From the NCBI RefSeq assembly GCF_947855115.1, contig NZ_CANTZW010000012.1, positions 51,802 through 115,801 of the forward strand: a stretch of 64,000 nt of DNA, written 5' to 3'. The position numbers and the translations under genes were made by a program. The notes under the pieces were generated by a model that saw nothing but the letters and a program-made list of their open reading frames with translations, ran no database searches and was not told the origin of the DNA. Positions 17,450 through 26,907 of this stretch are shown here, one piece after another (position 1 is the stretch's first letter; each line of letters opens with the position of its first letter). The DNA is from an uncultured Parabacteroides sp. GTDB lineage: Bacteria; Bacteroidota; Bacteroidia; Bacteroidales; Tannerellaceae.

Positions 17450-18046
17450 ATGAGTTATCAAGCGCATGAGACGGCGGTAATCGATACCGGTTGTGAGATC
17501 GGGGAAGGAACCCGTATCTGGCATTTCTCTCATATCATGGCGGGATGCGTGATTGGCAGGGCGTGTAATATCGGCCAGAATGTAGTCGTATCGCCGGGTG
17601 TGGTCTTAGGGAATAACGTGAAGGTACAGAACAATGTCTCTATTTATACGGGGGTGGTTTGCGAGGATGATGTGTTCTTGGGGCCTAGTTGCGTGTTTAC
17701 AAATGTAACCAACCCGCGTAGCGCTATCTCTCGGAAAGACCAGTATAAGGAGACGATGATTGGTAAGGGGGCCTCGATCGGGGCTAACGCTACGATTATC
17801 TGTGGACATACGATCGGTCGATATGCCATGATCGGTGCCGGGACGGTGGTAACGAAGGATGTTCCGGCTTATGCGCTGGTCGTAGGGAATCCATCGCGTC
17901 AGATCGGTTGGGTAAGCGAATATGGCCATCGCCTAGTATTCGACCCTAAAGGATTCGCCACCTGTCCGGAAAGCGGCCAGCAATATAAACTAGAAGAAAA
18001 TACCAGGGTTGTAGAGACGGGGCGTGCCCCGTCTCATCCCCTCTAA
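17450..18046 (+). CDS. Left-handed beta-helix N-acetyltransferase (WlbB/WbpD-like)
   Basis: 198 residues with hexapeptide repeats over most of the length (for example [30 protein letters not shown]) and the loop TNVTNPRSA. This resembles the UDP-sugar 3-N-acetyltransferases WlbB/WbpD, which make acetylated amino sugars for surface glycans using acetyl-CoA. The C-terminal eleven codons are made from the palindromic repeat at 18008-18035 ([11 protein letters not shown]), so the repeat has rewritten the natural protein end. Confidence 0.8.
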   Translation: MSYQAHETAVIDTGCEIGEGTRIWHFSHIMAGCVIGRACNIGQNVVVSPGVVLGNNVKVQNNVSIYTGVVCEDDVFLGPSCVFTNVTNPRSAISRKDQYKETMIGKGASIGANATIICGHTIGRYAMIGAGTVVTKDVPAYALVVGNPSRQIGWVSEYGHRLVFDPKGFATCPESGQQYKLEENTRVVETGRAPSHPL

Positions 18047-18105
18047 ATGGTAACTTAAAAATACTATCAGACGGTGGGAGACGGGGCACGCCCCGTCTCT
18101 ACAAC
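18008..18105. repeat. Paired palindromic GAGACGGGGC repeats
   Basis: Two copies of an interspersed palindrome: GAGACGGGGC (18014-18023) with GCCCCGTCTC (18026-18035), and the same at 18078-18087 and 18090-18099. The outer flanks GTTGTA (18008-18013) and TACAAC (18100-18105) make the pair one large inverted repeat. The first copy is inside the coding end of the acyltransferase; the whole can form a strong hairpin ahead of the GH92 gene. Confidence 0.85.
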
Positions 18106-18151
18106 AAGTGATATCATTAAGTAACACTATTGCTTATTATTCTATACAAAC

Positions 18152-20428
18152 ATGAAAACATCTATTTTTAAACAAGGATTCGTAGCGGTCGCGATGGTTT
18201 GCTGTATGCAAGTATCGGCTGTGGAGAATCCCGTGGACTACGTGAATACGTTAGTCGGCACTCAATCCAAGTACGAATTGTCCACCGGAAATACCTATCC
18301 GGCTACCGCCCTGCCTTGGGGTATGAACTTCTGGACCCCGCAAACTGGAGAGATGGGGAATGGCTGGACCTATCGTTACGATGCGGATAAGATCCGGGGA
18401 TTCAAGCAAACCCATCAACCAAGCCCGTGGATGAACGATTACGGGCAGTTCTCCATCATGCCTACTACCGAAGGTTTGGTCTTCGACGAGGAGAAACGAG
18501 CCAGTTGGTTCTCTCACAAGGGGGAAGTGGCTACGCCTTATTACTATAAGGTCTATCTAGCCGATCACGACGTGACTACCGAGTTGGTTCCGACAGAACG
18601 CGCGGCTAAGTTCCGCTTTACATTCCCGGAAACCAAGAAAGCCTATGTCGTAATCGACGCTTTCGATAAAGGCTCTTATGTAAAGGTATTGCCCGCGGAG
18701 CGTAAGATCATCGGTTATTCCACGAAGAACACGGGTGGTGTTCCTCGTAACTTCAAGAATTATTTCGTGATCCAATTCGATAAACCATTCACGTTCTCCT
18801 CTACGGTCAAGAACGGGGCGATCCAGTTGGATGAGTCGGAAGTGAAGACAAACCATGCCGGCGCTATCATCGGTTTCGAGACAAAGGCCGGCGAGGTAGT
18901 GCATGCCAATGTGGCTTCTTCTTTCATCAGCACCGAGCAGGCCGAGTTGAACTTGCGCGAGGTGGGAGATAATAGCTTCGATCAGCTAGTGGCCAAAGGT
19001 AAGGAGATCTGGAACCGGGAATTAGGCAAGATCGAGGTAGAAGATACGAACATCGATAACTTGCGTACGTTCTATTCTTGCTTGTATCGTTCCTTGCTTT
19101 TCCCGCGCAGCTTCTACGAGATCGATGCCAAGGGCCAAGTCATGCATTATAGCCCTTATAACGGAGAGGTCTTGCCGGGCTATATGTTTACCGATACCGG
19201 TTTCTGGGATACGTTCCGCTGTCTTTTCCCCTTCTTGAACCTGATGTATCCGGAGATGAACCAAAAGATGCAGGAAGGCTTGGTGAACGCCTATAAGGAG
19301 AGCGGATTCTTGCCGGAATGGGCAAGCCCGGGCCATCGGGATTGCATGGTCGGCAACAACTCCGCTTCCGTGGTAGCCGACGCTTATATCAAAGGCTTGA
19401 GAGGATACGATATCGAGACGCTTTGGGAAGCCTTGAAGCATGGCGCGAATAGTCAGTTACCGAGAACGGCTTCCGGCCGTGTCGGTTACGAGGAGTATAA
19501 TAAGTTGGGTTATGTGCCGAATAATATCGGTATCGGACAAAACGTGGCTCGTACCTTGGAGTATGCCTATAATGACTGGACGATTTATGCATTAGGCAAG
19601 AAACTAGGCAAGCCGGCAAGCGAGATCGATATCTTTAAGCAACGGGCCAACAACTATAAGAATGTGTACGATCCGAAATATAAGTTGATGGTAGGACGCT
19701 CAGACAAGGGTGAGTTCAATCCTACCTTTAAAGGTACGGACTGGAGCCACGATTTCTGCGAGGGAAATAGCTGGCATTGGAGTTTCTGCGTATTCCACGA
19801 CCCGCAAGGTCTGATCGACTTGATGGGAGGAAAGAAGGAATTCAATCATATGATGGACTCCGTCTTCAAGATGCCTAGCCGTTTGGGTATGGACAGCCGC
19901 GGCATGATCCATGAGATGCGTGAGATGCAAGTGATGAACATGGGACAATACGCCCACGGTAACCAACCGATCCAGCATATGGTGTATCTATATAACTATT
20001 CCGGCGAGCCTTGGAAAGCCCAATACTGGGTGCGTGAGATCATGCATAAGCTCTATACCGCTGAGGCGGATGGCTATTGTGGCGATGAGGATAACGGACA
20101 GACTTCCGCATGGTATGTATTCTCTGCCTTGGGCTTCTATACCGTATGCCCGGGTACGGACCAGTATGTGCTGGGAACCCCTTTATTCAAATCCGTGAAA
20201 CTGCATTTGGATAACGGAAAGCAAGTTTTGATCCAAGCGGACAAGGCTGATCGGGAAAACCGTTACATCAAGAGTATGAAAGTAAACGGTAAGACATATA
20301 CCCGTAATTTCTTGACGCATGAGCAGTTGCTGGGTGGCGCGAAAATCCAATACCAGATGAGCGATACTCCTAACAAACAGCGAGGTACGCAAGATAGCGA
20401 TCGCCCCTATTCATTCTCATTGGAGTAA
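18152..20428 (+). CDS. GH92 alpha-mannosidase
   Basis: 758 residues with a Sec signal peptide (about 1-24). GH92 exo-acting alpha-mannosidases of Bacteroidales remove alpha-1,2/1,3 mannose from host or yeast N-glycans; they use Ca2+ and an inverting mechanism. Seen here: VNTLVGTQSKYELSTGNTYPA near the mature start, DTGFWDTFRCLFPF, the HGNQPIQHMVYLYN segment, and GDEDNGQTSAWYVFSALGFY near the C-terminus, all typical GH92 landmarks. No SusC/SusD pair is near, so it is a stand-alone gene, likely periplasmic. The strong hairpin at 20447-20507 follows. Confidence 0.92.
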   Translation: MKTSIFKQGFVAVAMVCCMQVSAVENPVDYVNTLVGTQSKYELSTGNTYPATALPWGMNFWTPQTGEMGNGWTYRYDADKIRGFKQTHQPSPWMNDYGQFSIMPTTEGLVFDEEKRASWFSHKGEVATPYYYKVYLADHDVTTELVPTERAAKFRFTFPETKKAYVVIDAFDKGSYVKVLPAERKIIGYSTKNTGGVPRNFKNYFVIQFDKPFTFSSTVKNGAIQLDESEVKTNHAGAIIGFETKAGEVVHANVASSFISTEQAELNLREVGDNSFDQLVAKGKEIWNRELGKIEVEDTNIDNLRTFYSCLYRSLLFPRSFYEIDAKGQVMHYSPYNGEVLPGYMFTDTGFWDTFRCLFPFLNLMYPEMNQKMQEGLVNAYKESGFLPEWASPGHRDCMVGNNSASVVADAYIKGLRGYDIETLWEALKHGANSQLPRTASGRVGYEEYNKLGYVPNNIGIGQNVARTLEYAYNDWTIYALGKKLGKPASEIDIFKQRANNYKNVYDPKYKLMVGRSDKGEFNPTFKGTDWSHDFCEGNSWHWSFCVFHDPQGLIDLMGGKKEFNHMMDSVFKMPSRLGMDSRGMIHEMREMQVMNMGQYAHGNQPIQHMVYLYNYSGEPWKAQYWVREIMHKLYTAEADGYCGDEDNGQTSAWYVFSALGFYTVCPGTDQYVLGTPLFKSVKLHLDNGKQVLIQADKADRENRYIKSMKVNGKTYTRNFLTHEQLLGGAKIQYQMSDTPNKQRGTQDSDRPYSFSLE

Positions 20429-20446
20429 GAAAACCAGGATGCCCAT

Positions 20447-20507
20447 TGTAAGGTCTTAACACCGGGCATTATAGATACCTAACAATGCCCGGTGTTAAGA
20501 CCTTGCA
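20447..20507. terminator. Long hairpin after GH92 gene
   Basis: A perfect 21-bp stem (AAGGTCTTAAC plus ACCGGGCATT at 20450-20470 pairing with 20484-20504), extended by TTG/CAA with one mismatch. It has no T-tract on the plus strand, so it may be an interspersed repeat or an mRNA 3'-stabilising structure. Confidence 0.6.
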
Positions 20508-20530
20508 ACAGGCATTGTGGTCTAAGTAAA

Positions 20531-20570
20531 CTCCCGCTTGAAATAATCCCAAGCGGGAGCTTTTATTTTT
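20531..20570 (+). terminator. Rho-independent terminator
   Basis: CTCCCGCTT (20531-20539) pairs with AAGCGGGAG (20551-20559), followed by CTTTTATTTTT. Classic form; ends transcription from the GH92 gene before the MATE gene. Confidence 0.85.
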
Positions 20571-20632
20571 ATTGGAATCATTACCTTCGCGGTAGGTTAT
20601 CAGGTTTATTTCGATTCTTATATTCAAGATTT

Positions 20633-22006
20633 ATGGCTAACTCAAAAGAGATGACGGGAGGAGCGGTATTTCCTCTCATATTCAGTTTCACGATGCCATT
20701 ATTGCTCGGGAACTTGCTTCAGCAGACTTACTCCTTGATAGATGCCGCTATCGTTGGTAAATTCCTTGGGATAAATTCATTGGCTTCCGTAGGAGCCAGT
20801 ACCTCGGTGATTTTCTTGATACTGGGGTTTTGCAATGGGTGCTGTGCGGGTTTCGGTATCCCGGTAGCTCAGAAATTCGGGGCGAGGGATTACGCGACGA
20901 TGCGCCGTTACGTGGCGGTGGGGTTGCAATTGGCTACGGTAATGTCCGTGGTGATCGCCTCCGTTTCCGGATTCTATTGTCAAGATATCTTGAGAGGAAT
21001 GCAGACACCGGCGAATATCCTCGATGGGGCTTATGATTATTTGTTTGTTACTTTTATCGGTATTCCTTGTACGTTCTTCTATAATTTGCTGGCAAGTATC
21101 ATGCGGGCTTTGGGAGATAGCAAGACTCCGTTCTGGTTCTTGCTGTTCTCTACGGTCTTGAATGTTTTCTTGGATTTGTTCTGCATCTTGGTGTTAGGAT
21201 GGGGTGTGATGGGAGCGGCTGTCGCCACGGTTTTCTCGCAAGGGCTTTCCGCCATTCTATGTTATTTATATATGCTTCGGAAATTCCCGATCTTACGGGC
21301 TACTTCCTCCGAGGATCGAAAGTTTCATGCCGGACTAGCCCGTACCTTGTTGGCGATGGGAGTTCCGATGGGATTGCAATTCTCTATTACCGCCATTGGC
21401 AGTATCATGTTGCAGAGTGCCAACAATGCTCTGGGTACGGCCTGTGTCGCCGCCTTTACTTCCGCTGCCCGTATCAAGATGTTCTTCATTTGCGCTTTCG
21501 AGAGCTTGGGTATCGCTATGGCTACGTATTGCGGACAGAATTACGGGGCGGGAAAGCCGGATCGTATTTTGCAGGGAATTAAGGTGAGCGCATTGATGAT
21601 GCTTACGTATGCCGCCGCTACATGGATAATTTTGATGCTGGGATCTCGTTGGCTGGCCTTGTTGTTCGTCGCTCCATCCGAGGTCGAGATACTGGATTAT
21701 ACGGAGCGGTTCTTACATATTTCTTGTTGTTTTTTCCCGGCGGTAGGGCTACTGTGTATCTTGCGTTATGCGATACAAGGAGTAGGTTTCAGTAACCTTG
21801 CGATGTTATCGGGGGTCTCAGAGATGATCGCACGTATCTTGGTGAGTTTGTATGCGGTCCCTGCTTTTGGGTTCTTAGGCGTTTGCTTCGGTGATCCGTT
21901 GGCTTGGGTCGCCGCTGATTTATTCTTGATACCGGCGTTTTTGTATGTTTATAAAAAGATAAAGAAAAGATTAGATTATGAGAAAGTATCGGTGCCCGCA
22001 GTGTGA
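20633..22006 (+). CDS. MATE-family multidrug/sodium antiporter
   Basis: 457 residues from the ATG at 20633 (MANSKEMTGG); the open frame upstream includes the terminator and is not used. About 12 TM helices in two MatE repeats; first helix has the MPLLLGNLLQQTYSLIDAAIVGKFLG pattern broken over the typical MATE motif. It exports cationic drugs or metabolites in exchange for Na+ or H+; the substrate cannot be read from sequence. The gene overlaps the next by 29 bp. Confidence 0.88.
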   Translation: MANSKEMTGGAVFPLIFSFTMPLLLGNLLQQTYSLIDAAIVGKFLGINSLASVGASTSVIFLILGFCNGCCAGFGIPVAQKFGARDYATMRRYVAVGLQLATVMSVVIASVSGFYCQDILRGMQTPANILDGAYDYLFVTFIGIPCTFFYNLLASIMRALGDSKTPFWFLLFSTVLNVFLDLFCILVLGWGVMGAAVATVFSQGLSAILCYLYMLRKFPILRATSSEDRKFHAGLARTLLAMGVPMGLQFSITAIGSIMLQSANNALGTACVAAFTSAARIKMFFICAFESLGIAMATYCGQNYGAGKPDRILQGIKVSALMMLTYAAATWIILMLGSRWLALLFVAPSEVEILDYTERFLHISCCFFPAVGLLCILRYAIQGVGFSNLAMLSGVSEMIARILVSLYAVPAFGFLGVCFGDPLAWVAADLFLIPAFLYVYKKIKKRLDYEKVSVPAV

Positions 22007-22178
22007 AGTCCCTTCTATGTATGTAAAGAATGCGGACGGGGAGCGTCTTTTAGTGTATGTTTACGAGAATGGGACGGTTGTTCCCAAAGACCCTGCGGCA
22101 GATCTGTCCGGCTTCGACTTGACAAAAGTATTCTGCCTAGGATGCTCATGGCATGGGGCACCTAGGAAATGCCGGTGA
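21978..22178 (+). CDS. Small zinc-ribbon-like protein
   Basis: 66 residues, overlapping the MATE gene end in another frame. Two CxxC pairs (RCPQC near residue 5-9 and CLGC near 54) suggest one zinc site. Between them is a beta-rich stretch (ERLLVYVYENGTVVPKD). Resembles conserved small Bacteroidales proteins of unknown role; translation is probably coupled to the MATE gene. Confidence 0.7.
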   Translation: MRKYRCPQCEVPSMYVKNADGERLLVYVYENGTVVPKDPAADLSGFDLTKVFCLGCSWHGAPRKCR

Positions 22179-22198
22179 TTTTAATGGGTGACAAGTTC

Positions 22199-22801
22199 TT
22201 ATAAGTCTTCTTTGAGTAACTCTCTGATCACTCTACATGGGTTACCGACGGCCACGCTATAGGCGGGAATGGATTTTGTCACTACACTGCCTGCCCCGAT
22301 CACGCTATTCCTCCCGATCGTGATGCCGGGTAAGACGATCGTTCCACCACCAATCCAAACATTGTCTTCAATGGTGATGGGGAGGGCTTTTGTCCTGAAA
22401 AATAAATCCCCCGATCGTTCGTCCCAATCATTCACGAAACGTTCGTTCGCATTTACCGGGTGCGTAGCCGTATATAATTGTACGTTGGGTGCGATGAGGA
22501 CGTTATTTCCTATTTTGATTATATTATCGTCTAAAAACATACAATTCATATTGATAATGACCTTGTCACCAATAAAGATGTGCTTCCCGCATTCGCAATG
22601 GAAATTTATATCAATGCTGGAATACTTGCCAATGCTTCCTAGCATTTGGCGTAAGAGGGCATCTCTTGTAGCGCTGTCGGTTATATTAGTTGCGTTCAAA
22701 CGAGCGAGTAGGTTTTTCGTCTGGACGATCATTTGCAGGACTTCTTGATCCAGATGGTTACAATACTCGCCCGCCAAGAACTTCTGATAATTTGTTTCCA
22801 T
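22199..22801 (-). CDS. Maltose/galactoside O-acetyltransferase-like enzyme
   Basis: 200 residues. The N-terminal helical part starts METNYQKFLAGEYCNHLD, matching the maltose O-acetyltransferase N-terminal domain (YQKMLAGELY type), followed by a left-handed beta-helix with YTATHPVNANER (catalytic His) and IGAGSVVTKSIPAYSVAVGNPC. It transfers acetyl from acetyl-CoA to a sugar hydroxyl; likely roles are detoxification of unused sugars or surface glycan decoration. Confidence 0.88.
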   Translation of the reverse strand: METNYQKFLAGEYCNHLDQEVLQMIVQTKNLLARLNATNITDSATRDALLRQMLGSIGKYSSIDINFHCECGKHIFIGDKVIINMNCMFLDDNIIKIGNNVLIAPNVQLYTATHPVNANERFVNDWDERSGDLFFRTKALPITIEDNVWIGGGTIVLPGITIGRNSVIGAGSVVTKSIPAYSVAVGNPCRVIRELLKEDL

Positions 22802-22829
22802 AATGATTACAGGGATTTGATACGGTTAT

Positions 22830-23060
22830 TTACATCTGTTGAAGTTGTATATAGAAGACGATGAAAAAGGCGATAGTCGCAATCAGGGCGATAGAAGAAT
22901 ATAGACGGAAAGGCTTGTCTTGTTTATAGACTCCATAGGCTAGTCCTAGCAAGGCGCACAGTAGTATGCCAGTAGGGATGCCGAAGAAGCCTAAAACAAT
23001 GACGCTAATAAGCATTACCCATCCCATGGCTATTAATATTTTACTTCTGATAGTTCTCAT
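22830..23060 (-). CDS. Small membrane protein
   Basis: 76 residues with three short hydrophobic segments (MGWVMLISVIVLGFFG, GILLCALLGLAYGV, IALIATIAFFIVFY) separated by a basic loop (YKQDKPFR). No family recognised. It is transcribed in the same direction as the acetyltransferase, 28 bp upstream of it. Confidence 0.6.
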   Translation of the reverse strand: MRTIRSKILIAMGWVMLISVIVLGFFGIPTGILLCALLGLAYGVYKQDKPFRLYSSIALIATIAFFIVFYIQLQQM

Positions 23061-23099
23061 CTTTAGTATCTGTTTAGTTATTGGATATAATAGACAATT

Positions 23100-24740
23100 T
23101 TAGTGTTGAGAAAATGGAACCTTGGCACGTATCTCTATCCTTTCGGAAGTGATAGGATGCGTGAACGCTACGTATTCAGCGTGCAGATAGAGCCGCTCAG
23201 CTTTTCGTCCGTAAAGCTCATCGCCAAGGATGGGGCAATGAAGGCCTAAAGGATGGGCGGCGTGTACCCGTAACTGGTGGGTACGTCCGGTTTGGGGATA
23301 AAAGGCGATAAGGGTTTTCCCGGTGGCCCGTTCCAATACCCGGAAGCGTGTAAGGGCAGGTTTCCCGAATTCATCACTTACGATTTGCCGGGGCCTGTCC
23401 AAAGGATCGGGGCATAGCGGAAGACGGATCTCACCCTCATCTTGGGGAACTACGCCATCTAATAAGGCGATATACCTTTTCTGGACAGTCCGGTTCTTGA
23501 ATTGGGCTTGCAGGTTCTGATGCACTTCTTTGGTTTTGGCGGCGAGCAGTAATCCCGATGTCGCCATATCCAAACGATGTACGATAATCGGGCCGGTAGC
23601 TTCCGGATAAAGGATACGCAGCCTTTGATAGATAGAGTCCACGTCACCCTTACCGGGAACGGAGAGCATGCCTGCCGGCTTATCAATGACCAACAGATAG
23701 TCGTCCTCATAGAGGATATCCAGCTTCGTCTCCCGGTGAGAGTCCGCTAATAACGGATTCTCTTCTACCTGTAATCCCTGTAGCATATGATTGAGGATCG
23801 GCTCGCATTTCCCCTTACAAGCCGGATAATAATATCCATGGTGCCGGATCTCCGTCTTAGGAGAATCACCCCACCAGAACTCTGCCATGGCGATCGGTTC
23901 CAACTGATGTTGGTAGGCGTATTGCAAGAGTTTAGGGGCGGCGCACTCACCCGCTCCGGCAGGGGGTGCGCCTTGTGAGGTTGGGGCAAATAATTCACAT
24001 AAGTCCTTAACCTCGCCCCGGGCATTCATGATCCGGAATTGCTCGAACAACTTGTGTTGCAAGGTTGCCGACCGTTGTTTGCGTTCTTGCTTCAGTTGCT
24101 CGATCTCCCGCTCGAGCCGATTTACTTTGGCCTGTGCCTTCTCCACAGAAGATCGCATGGTCTTCTCAGTCCGCTTGTAGGCGGCTTTCGTCCGTTGGCT
24201 CTCTTTGATAAGAAGTGCGGCCTCCTCTTCCGTGAGAGGAGATTGGCGACGTAGGTCGCGGGCCTCCTTCTGTTCTTTGAGCAAGGTTTTAGCGGATCGC
24301 AACGTGAGATCTTTGATTTTGATCGTGTTTTTTAACTCAAACCGTGCCTCTTCAAGGGCGGGAGAGGCCTGCAAGGTTCGGATACGAGTATTGATCTCAT
24401 TGATCTGTTCCTCCTCTTGCCGGAAGAAACCATCCGGTTGTAATAAGTCGTAGATAGGGGGGACAAAGAAATGATGTACATTTTTCCCCGCTAGATTGCC
24501 GGAGAATGCGGCCAGATAACCGACCGCTCCGGCAGGAGTACGAACCACCAATACACCGAACATTTTCCCGGCTTGTAATTCTTCCCTCCATTCGGTTTGT
24601 TCTTTCAGGTAGGCCTGCGTCTCCTCGGCCGCTATTACGCATAGAGGATGCGGTGTATAGTGGAAAGGATACGTGAATCGTTCCGGTAAAGGGATCGATT
24701 GTATTGACTGGGTGAACGTATGAAACTTAGATTCATTCAT
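23100..24740 (-). CDS. RluA-family pseudouridine synthase with long N-terminal coiled coil
   Basis: 546 residues. The C-terminal ~220 residues are an RluA-type synthase: VIDKPAGMLSVPG, and the catalytic HRLDMATSG with Asp391. The family converts uridine to pseudouridine in 23S rRNA or tRNA. The first ~330 residues are unusual for RluA and include a charged coiled coil (about 110-230) and a Cys-containing segment (YYPACKGKC), as in the longer Bacteroidales RluA-like proteins. Its start overlaps the end of the GH43 gene by 8 bp. Confidence 0.88.
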   Translation of the reverse strand: MNESKFHTFTQSIQSIPLPERFTYPFHYTPHPLCVIAAEETQAYLKEQTEWREELQAGKMFGVLVVRTPAGAVGYLAAFSGNLAGKNVHHFFVPPIYDLLQPDGFFRQEEEQINEINTRIRTLQASPALEEARFELKNTIKIKDLTLRSAKTLLKEQKEARDLRRQSPLTEEEAALLIKESQRTKAAYKRTEKTMRSSVEKAQAKVNRLEREIEQLKQERKQRSATLQHKLFEQFRIMNARGEVKDLCELFAPTSQGAPPAGAGECAAPKLLQYAYQHQLEPIAMAEFWWGDSPKTEIRHHGYYYPACKGKCEPILNHMLQGLQVEENPLLADSHRETKLDILYEDDYLLVIDKPAGMLSVPGKGDVDSIYQRLRILYPEATGPIIVHRLDMATSGLLLAAKTKEVHQNLQAQFKNRTVQKRYIALLDGVVPQDEGEIRLPLCPDPLDRPRQIVSDEFGKPALTRFRVLERATGKTLIAFYPQTGRTHQLRVHAAHPLGLHCPILGDELYGRKAERLYLHAEYVAFTHPITSERIEIRAKVPFSQH

Positions 24741-26274
24741 CTTTTAATAGACAATAAGCGTAAACAGCCGGTGCTGCGGGGTCTCCCTCTTGATACAACC
24801 CCGGACGGGAGATGCGATCCCATTGGATCAACGACCGGGTCTCTTTTGCGGAGAGAGCCTCGCCGACGATCTCGTTCCAAACTTGCCCGTCCTTACTCCA
24901 GTAGAACGTGCTGTGCGTACCATCAGTTACTTTCATCCGTAAATACAAGGGAGAGGCGGGAAGAGGCAGGTCGGCTAATTTATGCTCTTTCCCTTCTAGG
25001 ATACATTTCAATATCAACCGGTCTCCGGCGCATCCACAGGTAACTAGGTTGTTTCCATCTCCGTACATCGTGATTCCTTTCCAACTGTCGTTCCGGTTTA
25101 CAATGGCTGTTTCCAACGTGTAATTAGGAGAGGTCGGGCGTAGGCAAAGCGTCGCTCCGGTCTTTACGCCGGGTTTCGGTGTACCGGATAGAGATAGCTT
25201 ACCGTCCTTGATTTCTGCCTTGACATCTGCGAATGGGTAATTCCAGCTCCATTCCGGGCGCAAGGAGGTTCCGGTGAAATCATCCGAGAAGTCGAATACC
25301 GGCACTTGTACGGATTCTACGAATGGCATGGGTTGCGTGCGGCTCGCATATTCTCCGGTTACGAAGTGAGGCCAATGATCCTCACCCATTCTTATCTCTT
25401 GCAGGTAAGGTTGACGACCTTGGTAGAAACCGCTTCCCGGCTGGTAGGCGTGGCATAAGTAATACATACGCCCGTCCGGTGTTGTCGTAATCGTTCCGTG
25501 GCCGATGGAGAGAACATCCTTGCTTCCATGCAGGATCGGGTTCCCTTGGTATTTCTCGTAAGGCCCTTCCAGTTTCTTCGAACGGGCCACGGATACGGCG
25601 TAATCGCTTTGCGGGCCGCAGCAGCCTCTTACGGAATAAATGATATAATAATACCCGTCTTGCTTAAACCAGTGCTGGCCTTCCATGCCTTGACGTTCGT
25701 CATCACGTAACAGGCTGAAAGGTTCTCCGTCTAAGCGAAGCCCGTCATCTGTCAGCTTACAAGCTAATAACTCGATAGGGCGGTTATCCAATCCATAGGC
25801 TTTCCAGGAGATATAAAGCTTCCCCTTGTCTTCCAAAATAAAAGCGTCTATCGCCTCATTTCCGAACTCCACGATCGGGCCGTAATCCTTGAACTTACCG
25901 GTAGGCGAATCCGCGACGGCCACACCGATACACGATATGTTGTCTGCTTGCTTACGGGCAGTGTAATACACATAGGTCTTTCCTTTATGCTGGAACCATT
26001 CCGGAGCCCAAAACGACGATTTGGTCCATGCTGGCTTTTCATCGAACACATGTCCGGCAGGTTTCCAGTTTACGAGATCCGTAGACTGGAATATAGGATA
26101 GTAAGGAGCCCATTCCGATGATGTTCCGGTGATGTAGTAAGTCTGATCTACCCGGATAATGGAGGGGTCAGGTACGTCTCCGTGGATTACGGGATTAGTG
26201 AAATAGGATTCTTGTTGCGCTAATCCTGTGCTTAAAGAGGCGGCACAGGCGAAAAGTGTGAAAATCTTTCTCAT
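24733..26274 (-). CDS. GH43 family glycoside hydrolase
   Basis: 513 residues with a signal peptide (cleavage likely after GLAQ, residue 20). N-terminal five-bladed beta-propeller of GH43: base Asp36 in DVPDPSII, the pKa-modulating Asp in NEAIDAFIL and the acid Glu in GMEGQHWF. C-terminal ~190 residues form a beta-sandwich like that of GH43 xylosidases/arabinofuranosidases (DFSDDFTGTSLRPEWSWNYP at its start). Substrate likely xylan- or arabinan-derived oligosaccharides. Starts an apparent operon with the RluA gene behind it. Confidence 0.9.
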   Translation of the reverse strand: MRKIFTLFACAASLSTGLAQQESYFTNPVIHGDVPDPSIIRVDQTYYITGTSSEWAPYYPIFQSTDLVNWKPAGHVFDEKPAWTKSSFWAPEWFQHKGKTYVYYTARKQADNISCIGVAVADSPTGKFKDYGPIVEFGNEAIDAFILEDKGKLYISWKAYGLDNRPIELLACKLTDDGLRLDGEPFSLLRDDERQGMEGQHWFKQDGYYYIIYSVRGCCGPQSDYAVSVARSKKLEGPYEKYQGNPILHGSKDVLSIGHGTITTTPDGRMYYLCHAYQPGSGFYQGRQPYLQEIRMGEDHWPHFVTGEYASRTQPMPFVESVQVPVFDFSDDFTGTSLRPEWSWNYPFADVKAEIKDGKLSLSGTPKPGVKTGATLCLRPTSPNYTLETAIVNRNDSWKGITMYGDGNNLVTCGCAGDRLILKCILEGKEHKLADLPLPASPLYLRMKVTDGTHSTFYWSKDGQVWNEIVGEALSAKETRSLIQWDRISRPGLYQEGDPAAPAVYAYCLLKDE

Positions 26275-26277
26275 GGT

Positions 26278-26790
26278 TTATCGTATTTGTTTTAAGATAT
26301 TCTTACGTACAGTTCGTAAAGAGATTTGCAGTAAATCCGGTTCTGCCAGGTCGAGCAATACCTTGAACTCCTGTAATAACTCAGGGATAGGACGGCACAA
26401 TTCATACCCTAGTTTCATACAAAGCGTTTGCACGCCGGGCAACTCCTTCGCTGAAAGCATCCGATCCAAGCAGAAATTAAGGAAATCTACCCGCGGGGGA
26501 TTCGCTTGAGGCTGTCGTAAAAGTAAATTCAAGAGAAGACGTCGTTTACCGGGATGCTCGCAGAGCAAGAGCTCGTTTATCAATTCGTCTTGTTTATCGT
26601 ATAACCATTTATTCTCGTCTGCGGAAAAATGGCTACACGCCCATAACGCTTGGTAACCGATGGTCTCGTCCGGGTCGAAGATCAAACCGTATAGTTCCGA
26701 TTTCCGTTTCCGGCTTCCTTGTACGTATTGCGATATCTCATGGATATCCTCTATATGGATGCGGCTTGATAATCTCTCTTTTAAATTCAT
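26278..26790 (-). CDS. HEAT-like helical protein, function unknown
   Basis: 170 residues, entirely helical by composition, with several helix pairs such as ETIGYQALWACSHF and ELLLCEHPGKRRLLLNLLLR that resemble HEAT repeats. No catalytic motif. It lies 3 bp upstream of the GH43 gene on the same strand and so heads that operon. Confidence 0.6.
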   Translation of the reverse strand: MNLKERLSSRIHIEDIHEISQYVQGSRKRKSELYGLIFDPDETIGYQALWACSHFSADENKWLYDKQDELINELLLCEHPGKRRLLLNLLLRQPQANPPRVDFLNFCLDRMLSAKELPGVQTLCMKLGYELCRPIPELLQEFKVLLDLAEPDLLQISLRTVRKNILKQIR

Positions 26791-26845
26791 TTACAACATT
26801 AATTCTTATATCTCTCGATCTTTTATGCCGTAAAGTTATAGTCTT

Positions 26846-26878
26846 TTTGGCAAACATTCTTTAATTCTCTTATTTTTG
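26846..26878 (+). promoter_or_regulatory. Bacteroides-type promoter (-33/-7)
   Basis: TTTG at 26846-26849 and TATTTTTG at 26871-26878, spaced 21 bp, the expected arrangement for the Bacteroidales housekeeping sigma factor. It serves the peptidase-like gene at 26908. Confidence 0.65.
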
Positions 26879-26907
26879 TGTCCGATTGATAGAAAGAATG
26901 TATAGAT

